Assembly: GCF_040869045.1 (NCBI RefSeq)
Contig: NC_090321.1
Location: forward strand, 138,871,689-138,935,688
Source: Eurosta solidaginis
Taxonomy: Eukaryota > Arthropoda > Insecta > Diptera > Tephritidae
Length of the DNA: 64,000 nucleotides
Reading direction: 5' to 3'
Both the position numbers and the translations under genes were made by a program. The notes under the pieces were generated by a model. It was not told the origin of the DNA. It searched no databases and saw only the letters and a program-made list of their open reading frames with translations. Shown in pieces: positions 57,183-64,000 of the stretch (its first letter is position 1; each line of letters begins with the position of its first letter).

Positions 57183-57727
57183 ATTTATATATAATCCGTA
57201 TCTTGTATTGTATTCGATTATTCAATTGTATTATATCAGATTATCCCCTAGAATCAATGCATTGTATTCAACTTTAAATTTCCCATTGGGACTCCTCATG
57301 GACGTGTGGTAGCCTCCACCGCGCAAATCCACTAATTTGAATTCGCCGCATGTACAGGATGGCGATCCGGCATGATCGCCACCTGTCAAAAAACCACCAC
57401 CTTTTTGGCAATATATATATAATTTTTATTATTGAAAGGTTTTCTTTTTTGCTGTGCGTTTGTGCTATATAGCGAATCAATCTTTTTCCTTTTTATTATA
57501 ATTTTGCAAAGCATAGCAGTTTGCTAATTTTGTCCTTTTGCAAGTTCAACATATATCTTGTGCGAATTTTTCATTTTATGCGAATCAAAAGTCTCCTTTG
57601 AATACAAATAATAATAACTCATATGTGTATATATATGGTAAATTATATTATCCACCAACGTTGTCGCCATACTTGAAAATCATCCTACTGTGCATTTTTC
57701 CACACCGAAGTTGGCGGAACCTCAGAA

Positions 57728-59149
57728 TCTATCTATAAATCTTATAAAATAAAGTCGCTAAATGCCATGTATGCACATAACTTCACACAGAATGCTCCCA
57801 TTTTAAAACGGCTTTTTGCATTTGAAAGCTTAGTTACGTGAGATGGTATAGTTAATATAATATGAAGATATATATTATAGGGAGATGTAGTAAAAAATCA
57901 TAAAATTTTTGTTTACACAGCTATAACTCATAAACGGATGGATGGATTTAAAAAATTCTACTTTTCAGTAAAACTTTGAAATATTTACCTTCGATTTGCA
58001 TAAAAAAAATACTTGATTCCTTTCTTATATCAGCCAAATTGTTTAAACAAAAGTAACATTTTTACCAAAAAATGTGTTTGTGTGGATATTCGCTGTGAAC
58101 TGGGGGCGCTAATTGCTTTTGAGTGAGGCATGATGCGACACATACATACGTACATATATAGCACTCGCTGCGTTATTTAACTTCGGGCGTATGTATGGAT
58201 GTACATCACTACATAGTATAAAACAAAGTCGCTTTTTCTGTCCCTATGTCCCTTTGAATGCTTAAACCTTTAAAAATACGCAACGGATTTTGATGCGCTT
58301 TTTTTAATAGAAAAAGAGTGATTGAAGAGGAAGGAACGGATGAACATATTTGACTGAAAATTGGTGGAGGGTAGCTTAGAACCAGGAGACAGACATAGGT
58401 TAATTTTTATCCCGTTCTGGCTAAGATCTTGAGATCAAAACGTGGACCTAGGAAATCCTGGGATATGTTTGTACAATATGGGTATCCAATGGAAGCTGTT
58501 TATGAGTACTTTGATACGGGGTATTTTTCGTACCCGCGGGTTACTAGGGTCTCGAGATATAAGCGAAAACGTGGACGCGGGTACCCCTAGCATGCGTTTA
58601 TAGGATATGAATAACAAATGATAGCTGTTGATGAGTGCTTTAGTACAGAGTAATTTTTATACCGCTGGTTGACTAGGGTCTCAAGATATAGGCCAAAACC
58701 TGGACCCGGATACCCCTAGAATATGTGTAATAGGGATATCAAATGGAAGCTGTTGCTGAGAGCTTTAAAGTAATTTTCCTTGTGATATTCGATTTAGTCG
58801 CATAAACCTGGCAAAACTGATAAATATGCATGCGAAGCCGAAATAAAGACATCAATTAATAATACCCACATAACTATTTACATACGTCCTATTCGATTTG
58901 CCTGGCAATAAGGAATAAAGAAGAATGGGAAAAACTTGAGAGAAGAGAAAAGATGGAAGGAGACTGAGATAGAGTGAGACGAAGATTGAGATAGATGACG
59001 CGAAACTACAGAGGGAGGGGGGAATAAAAGGATTAAGAAAAAGTGGGGGGGGGGGGGGGGGGAGGAGCAGAGTTAGACCGAAAAAGCTTATTAAAATTTA
59101 TGTAGATAGACCAAATTTAGGACAGAACAACGTCTGACGGGTCTGCTAG
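57728..59149 (+). mobile_element. Non-autonomous Helitron
   Basis: Starts TCTATCTATAAATC and ends TCTGACGGGTCTGCTAG, inserted precisely between A and T (CCTCAGAA|...|TTATTTATAAA), with no TSD. TC start, CTAG end and AT target are the Helitron rules, and the empty site in the 5' LTR confirms both ends. An internal AAAGTCGCTTTTTCTGTCCC segment near 58226 echoes the 5' end. There are no Rep/helicase frames, so it depends on an autonomous partner. A 3' hairpin near the end is weak. Confidence 0.9.
59041..59063. repeat. Poly(G) run
   Basis: About 18 G inside the Helitron, in a GA-rich stretch from about 58920. Exact length is uncertain. Confidence 0.8.
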
Positions 59150-59540
59150 TTATTTATAAAATTACATGTTACGAGTGCTAGTGTTGATTTCAGAAAAATC
59201 TGCTGCAATATAAATACTTTGAAACCAAATAAACTGCTGTTAATTAATTCATCCGCATCTAATCGCTCTACTGGAGCAGTCATGAGCTAAAATAACGCCT
59301 TCCTGAAAGAAGAATCGAATCGGTGAAAGTCACTCAGCGAGGAATAAAACGCCAAATTTTGAATGCTATAGAAGTAAACCCATCGTTCATATAAGCGGTC
59401 ACATAAGGAACCAGAACAACCGTGAAAGCACCAATGTCTTGGACATATCATCGAGCTTTGCTTCGCCGTTCATCTGTAAGAACCATAGTCGGACCACTAG
59501 CCCTCTCAATACAAACCGGTGAGTACCACCCTCTAGTATA

Positions 59541-60082
59541 TACCTTTAATTTGATACCCATATCGTAAAAACACATTCTAGAGTCACCCCTGGTCCACCT
59601 TTATGGCGATATCCCGAAAAGGCGTCCACCTATAGAAATAAGGTCCACTGCCATTTAAAATTCTCATTAACACCTTTCGTTTGATACCCATATCGTACAA
59701 ACACATTCTAGAGTCACCCCTGGTCCACCTTTATGACGATATCTCGAAAAGGCGTCCACCTATAGAACTAAGGCCCACTACCTTTTAAAATACTCATTAA
59801 CGCCTTTCATTTGATTCCCATATCGTAAAAGCACATTCTAGAGTCACCCCTGTTCCATCTTTATGGCGATATCCCGAAATGGCCACCACTTATAGAACTA
59901 TGGCCCACTCCCTTTTAAAATACTCTGTAATACCTTCCATTTGATACCAATGTCATACAAACACATTCCAGGGTTACCCTTGGTTCATTTTCCTACATGG
60001 TGATTTTCCCTTATTTTGTCTCCAAAGCTCTCAGCTGGGTATGCAATGTTCGGTTACACCTGAACTTAGCCTTCCTTACTTG
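59541..60082 (+). mobile_element. HINE copy, 3' part
   Basis: Continues the 46232-47587 element: three to four 128-bp units, the CTCAGCTGGGTAT subterminal repeat, the hairpin GTTCGGTTACACCTGAAC (one mismatch) and the CTTACTTG end. Confidence 0.8.
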
Positions 60083-60324
60083 TTTTATATATATGTGTTT
60101 TTGTAAACATAAAAATTGTGCAATTTGATGATGTTGATGTTTTACTAGGAAGTAATGATGTTATGAAATGTGTATCTAATTAATAATTATTTGCATCAAT
60201 TAAAAATTGTTTCATTGCATTAACATTGCCAAAAATAACGATATTCCGATGGAAATCAAAACTTAAAAGAAAATAAAATAAGAGGTATTTATGTATATTC
60301 ATTATCTAAAAGTTGTTTTAGTCA

Positions 60325-60603
60325 TTATAACCAATTTGCATTTGCTTTCAGTAAAGTTAAGGTTTCGAATGAAACGTCCGACAAAGACTGACGCCTTGGA
60401 GGATTTATAATTCCTGCAAAGGAAAATAGTCGCTCAACAGGAGCAGAAGAAGTTAAAGGCGTGTTGAACAGTTTTGCAGTTTCTTTGAACGCACTTCGTG
60501 TTTTCCAAATGCCCATGCTAGTATATGAATCACCCAGATAGCTATACAGCTCATTTTGTGCCAAATTTTTCAGCCCACCTTTTGTTGGAGAACATTGCTC
60601 CAC
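60325..60603 (-). pseudogene. hAT transposase C-terminal dimerisation domain fragment
   Basis: About 92 codons on the minus strand ending in SSAPVERLFSFAGIINPPRR and FETLTLLKANANW, the diagnostic C-terminal dimerisation motif of hAT transposases (normally the last 80 residues of a 600-700 residue protein). The catalytic DDE region is absent upstream, so this is a remnant. The terminal Trp and stop appear native. Confidence 0.85.
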
Positions 60604-61185
60604 ACTGGCGATAATATGAAACCAATATTACTAAAATAAAGCGAAAAATATGATAAGCTTTGATTACAAAACAATCAGTGCATAATTCTAACTTAAAAAA
60701 TAGCGGATTAAAATTAATTTTTAAAAATTTGTTTTTCAATGTACTTTTCGGAAAAAATACAAAAAAAATTTTAAAGTTTTTTTTTGTAATTTTTCAGTTT
60801 TTCGAGGTTTTTCGAATTTCGCCATTTTTTTCTCATAAAAAACTTCAATCAATTCTGCAATCATCCCCACTAATACCGGAGTGGGCCGATAATTTTTTTT
60901 TTTTATTTAATTGAAAAAAAAAACTTTAAAAATTTTTTTGTATTTTTTCCGAAAAGTACATTTAAAAACAAATTTAAGAAAAAAAAGATCACAAACGGTC
61001 AATTTTTGAAAAAAGTTATAGCATTTTGAAAAAAATACGGTTTTTTTTAAATTCATAACTTTTTTTGAGTTGGATGAAAAAATTCTGAAAAACGTCTTTC
61101 GTAAGCTAGAAAAAGAAGAAAAACTTTCAGCCATTTCTAAAGGGGTCGGGTTCGAAATTGGTCGAAATGGGACGGAATACCCCAT
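60604..61185. repeat. AT-rich foldback region
   Basis: The segment 60712-60780 containing GTACTTTTCGGAAAAAATAC is inverted at 60908-60980 (GTATTTTTTCCGAAAAGTAC), with about 130 bases between. No protein gene. The poly-Phe/Lys frames here come from T- and A-runs. Confidence 0.6.
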
Positions 61186-61321
61186 ATATACTTACCGGAG
61201 AATATGTTTAGATCAACGCTCATATACCATTAGCACGTACATATATATTTGCCTCGATAAGCGGTTACGATTTAATATTGCATCCTAAAATGTACATGTA
61301 TGTAGAAATTATTCCGTGCAT
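61186..61321 (-). repeat. Inverted copy of a segment of the duplicated block
   Basis: The minus strand matches about 35705-35845 and 40745-40885 (TGCACGGAATAATTTCTACATAC to TTCTCCGGTAAGTATATA). It is a dispersed repeat present in both duplication copies and here in the opposite orientation. Confidence 0.75.
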
Positions 61322-62066
61322 ACTGTACAGCTCCGTTGCTGTAGGTTCTGGGGATGTAGAGTCTCACGACGGTACAGGTGATGAGGATGGCGATGATGGT
61401 GGGTTTCGGAGCACTCAGAACGACCGGGGTTGCAATTATGTAGTTAATTAACGCTATAAGTTCGCCTTACTTGCGTTGATGATGTTGATGATCGTTGTAT
61501 ATTTTTCCTGCTTTAACCTTGTGCGTTATTAAAACACAGTGGAATTTATACACACTCGCACAAAACTGTCTATTTAATTATATACGGATATGTAATTTCA
61601 CAGAGTATGTTAGGTGTACATAATTTTTTCGAAAGGAAATTAATGCAATCAAATACAAAGTTTTCAAATATTTATAAGATTATTGGGCTTTGTTTGCAAA
61701 AAAAGCGATAAAGTGGAGCACACCAGGTGTTACACAAAATATATAGATAGGAGAAACCTGTCTTAGAGCGCGAACAATCCAAATTCGATTTTTCCAAAAT
61801 TATGTGAAAAAAGATGTGAAGAAAAAAATGTCAACATGATTGTTTGACAGCTGATGCTCGTTCAGGCGAGCGAGGAGCGCATGCGTTGCCAACCACGCAT
61901 TTAAAGTGTTGGGTGTGTTACCGTGGTGTGGTGATTAGGGTTATTAATTCAAAGGGTACAGATTCAATAAAAGGTGCGTGCGCTAATCGCTCGCTTGAAC
62001 ATCTTGCCCCGCCTAGACGCGTTAGCCGAATAATGTCAATCTGAGCTGCTCCAGCGCTCTGATGGC
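61322..62066. other. No gene seen; probable 3' LTR zone of BEL element 3
   Basis: Downstream, on the minus strand, of the knuckle ORF. The LTR partner would lie outside the window, so its limits cannot be set. An 86-codon minus frame (61918-62178) overlaps the ORF end and may be its frameshifted continuation. Confidence 0.35.
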
Positions 62067-62612
62067 CTAGTTCATGAGGATATTTGCCACCTTGCCTCGG
62101 TGTGAAACCGTCTGAAGACCTGCTGCTGAGCACCGAACGGCCCGTGCTTTTGGGATCGTGACTGTGGTTGGATTGCAACGACTGTTGACGGCTTGTTGTT
62201 GTGGGCGTTGGCGGCGGCGGCGAGAGTTAGAGCGTGGTGCCGGTGTTGGAGGCACTTGAGGTGTTAGTGCGGCGAGGCTCGATGGTGTTGGTGGTGGTGG
62301 GGCCCGGTGGAGCATGGTGTGGTGTGGAAGTGCACAAATGCGGCACATAATGGGCGACGTACATTCACTCGTCGCGTGTGATAGCGCCAGACAATTGGTA
62401 CAATATCCATGGGCTCGTGCGAGGAGGTATCGCTGCGACGGCTGCATGCCCCGAAAGAGTGGACAAGTACGTAGCGCATGATGTCGAGCGCATACGCGGC
62501 ATTGCATGAAATTATTGTTGGAGTTGTTGTTTTGGCGCTCGGCGTGATTGCTAGCCACCACCACCTGAGAGCGTATCGACGTTCTTGGCCTTGGAGTTGG
62601 TGTTACATCCAT
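62067..62612 (-). CDS. BEL/Pao element 3 post-pol knuckle ORF
   Basis: A 181-codon minus-strand frame with ATG 6 bases after a CTCGTTTCAG acceptor, about 175 bases after pol ends. Basic N-terminus and an Asn run, then CRVCARHHALRTC, CTNCLALSHATSEC and CRICALPHHTMLH, then a Pro/Arg/Gln-rich tail. The knuckle spacing matches 17197-18453 and 56733-57182. The protease-like domain is not seen after it; the frame ends at ANILMN. It is uninterrupted here, making this the best-preserved knuckle part of the three. It likely binds RNA. Its role is unknown. Confidence 0.65.
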   Translation of the reverse strand: MDVTPTPRPRTSIRSQVVVASNHAERQNNNSNNNFMQCRVCARHHALRTCPLFRGMQPSQRYLLARAHGYCTNCLALSHATSECTSPIMCRICALPHHTMLHRAPPPPTPSSLAALTPQVPPTPAPRSNSRRRRQRPQQQAVNSRCNPTTVTIPKARAVRCSAAGLQTVSHRGKVANILMN

Positions 62613-62786
62613 GTTCGCCTGAAACGAGTCGTGTTCATATGACTTTAGTGCGGGGATTATTGATGATTGTAACTATGAGATGGAGCGGGATTTTAATTGT
62701 TGTTTTTGGGATTAGGCGGATACGGTGATTTGACGGGATAAGTCTTTAGGACTCAGCGGTCTGGTGAGTGGGGTGGTAACGAAAAT

Positions 62787-63902
62787 CTACACGGTCGCTT
62801 GGGGGCTGGGCGGACGATCCGCCGGAGGCAGAAAACATAGTTTTACTATCGGCCATGTGAGAATGCCGGATTGGGTGCGCACCTCGACGATACGAATGTG
62901 GCCATCCGGGCCGGGGCGTGATCGTTCGATGCGTCCGAGGCGCCATTCGGTGGGAGGAAATGTATCGTCCTTGATGAGGACACATTCCCCGACTTTTGGC
63001 TCAATGCGGGTGTCTTTCCAACGATACCGTTTATGGAGGTCCTTGAGGTAGTCCTCCTTCCATCGTCGACTAAACTGGTGATGGATCACCTTGACCTTTT
63101 CCCATCGGTTGAGCAGAGATAGGTTCTCATGTTCGGGTTCAGGAATCGCTAATAAAGGGGTTCCCCGAAGGAAATGTCCCGGGGTGAGCGCGGTAAAGTC
63201 AGAGGGATCCTGAGATAGCGGGGAGATGGGCCGTGAGTTTAACACGGCCTCTATTCGTATTAGCAGGGTGGTAAATTCCTCGAAAGTGAATTTGTGAGAT
63301 CCGACTGACTTCTTGAGGTGGGTTTTAAAACTTTTGACCGCATCTTCCCATAAGCCGCCCATATGAGGAGCGCTGGGGGGTATAAACTTCCATTTTATGC
63401 CTTGAGCGGCGTATTTTTTGACGACTTCTTGGGATACTTCGTTGGAGAAGGTCACAAATTCCTTTTCCGTAGCTGTTTTGGCACCTACAAAGGTTGTGCC
63501 ATTATCGCTCACCATAGTTGCGGGATAGCCTCGACGTCCAACAAAACGGGCAAACGCAGCCAGAAAGGCCTCAGAGGTGAGATTTGAGCACAGCCCGAGA
63601 TGTACCGCTTTTGTCGTGAAGCAAACAAAAACGACCACGTAACCTTTCACGAGGGTAGGCTATCTTAGCATGGATGCTTTTATCAAAAAGGGGCCAGCAA
63701 AATCAACACCCGTTGTGGTGAAGGGGGGAGCGAAAGTGCATCGTGTGGGTGGCAAGGCTACCATTATCTGGGAGCGCATTTGCTGCTTGTGGACGGTGCA
63801 TGTTTTACATTGAAAAATGCATTTTTTGATGAGTGGCTTGAGCCGAGGAATGTAAAGTTCTTGTCTAATCGTTTGCTGCATGAGACGGACTTCGGCGTGC
63901 AA
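62787..63902 (-). pseudogene. BEL/Pao element 3 integrase, 3' part of pol
   Basis: Minus strand. Frame 63902-63660 has the zinc-binding CKTCTVHKQQ and GVDFAGPF (first Asp). After a shift at about 63655, frame 63650-62787 continues KGYVVVFVCFTTKAVHL, VSDNGTTF, PHMGGLWEDAVKSFKTHL, NRWEKVKVIHHQFSRRW and VLIKDDTFPPTEWRLGRIE. The C-terminal end is at PPSPQATV. It is close to BEL element 2 in sequence and less so to element 1. The rest of the element lies beyond 64000. Confidence 0.88.
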
Positions 63903-64000
63903 GAAAAGTTCATGCAGGAAGCGTAGGAAAAGTGCAGCATATCGGGATTTTTCCGGGATAATAATGGGGTGGCTTTCGTTGTAGGTTAGTGTTGAGTCAA
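63903..64000 (-). pseudogene. BEL/Pao element 3 pol, continuing past the window
   Basis: Minus-strand residues such as HELFLHAEV and LTYNESHPIIIP precede the zinc-binding region, as in the other two elements. The frame is interrupted at the HELFLHAEV part. Confidence 0.6.

Larger units (their letters stand above)
57124..59540 (+). mobile_element. BEL/Pao element 2, 3' LTR (with Helitron inside)
   Basis: Matches the 5' LTR from ACATACGTATATCC onwards to CCTCTAGTATA; the first 30-40 bases are diverged, so the start is approximate. It is interrupted by a 1422-bp Helitron. The right flank resumes the HINE sequence. Confidence 0.8.

Noticed and set aside
61916..61975. CCGTGGTGTGGTGATTAGGG looked like a tRNA/SINE head
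   Set aside because: No usable box B (GGTACAGATTCAATA is a poor match), no SINE body follows, and it overlaps the tail of the BEL knuckle ORF.

Overview
This is eukaryotic, probably insect, DNA. The window is AT-rich and almost entirely made of nested transposable elements. It shows canonical short-intron splice signals and fly-type transposon families: BEL/Pao, Ty3/gypsy, Penelope-like, R1-like non-LTR, hAT, Helitron, and DINE/HINE-like elements. The few host-gene fragments look most like Drosophila orthologues. Several interspersed repeats look like ones I associate with tephritid fruit flies, so my best guess is a higher dipteran, possibly a tephritid. That assignment is inference. No complete, clearly functional host gene, tRNA, rRNA or CRISPR was seen.

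Layout. 1-2.5 kb: small repeats, including a 330-bp tandem duplication. 2.6-3.6 kb: two tRNA-derived SINEs with clean target-site duplications (TSDs), in opposite orientations. 4.9-13.65 kb: a decayed Ty3/gypsy element on the minus strand, split by a 3.75-kb Penelope-like insertion. The insertion is a head-to-head palindrome with a hammerhead-ribozyme motif at each end and a 12-bp TSD. 13.65-16.4 kb: AT-rich sequence with no gene. 16.4-30.3 kb: a minus-strand BEL/Pao element bounded by two 537-bp LTRs. It carries gag-pol (28.8-23.6 kb) and, just before the 3' LTR, an extra ORF (zinc knuckles plus a degenerate aspartic-protease domain). Between them sits about 5 kb of foreign DNA with fragments resembling RfC4, WDR6, BubR1/Bub1, Ucp4A and MED17, some still carrying intron boundaries.

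30.9-60.1 kb: a tandem segmental duplication of about 7.5 kb (30917-38421 and its partner from 38422, which is now expanded by insertions). Each copy was hit by different later insertions. These are a full 3-kb DINE/HINE-like element with a 128-bp satellite core and a SINE in copy A. In copy B they are a 232-bp hairpin with a hammerhead-like core, a 4.7-kb R1-like element with an 11-bp TSD, and a 2.2-kb insert with a 1.25-kb AACTTT array. Copy B leads into a second BEL/Pao element (47.6-59.5 kb). That element's 3' LTR carries a 1422-bp Helitron whose empty site is preserved in the 5' LTR. The BEL element itself sits inside another HINE copy. 60.3-64 kb: a hAT transposase fragment, then the 3' part of a third BEL/Pao element (minus strand), again with a knuckle ORF after pol.

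The most interesting points are the recurrent post-pol knuckle/protease-like ORF in all three BEL/Pao elements, the host-gene-fragment mosaic inside one of them, and the Penelope palindrome with paired hammerheads.
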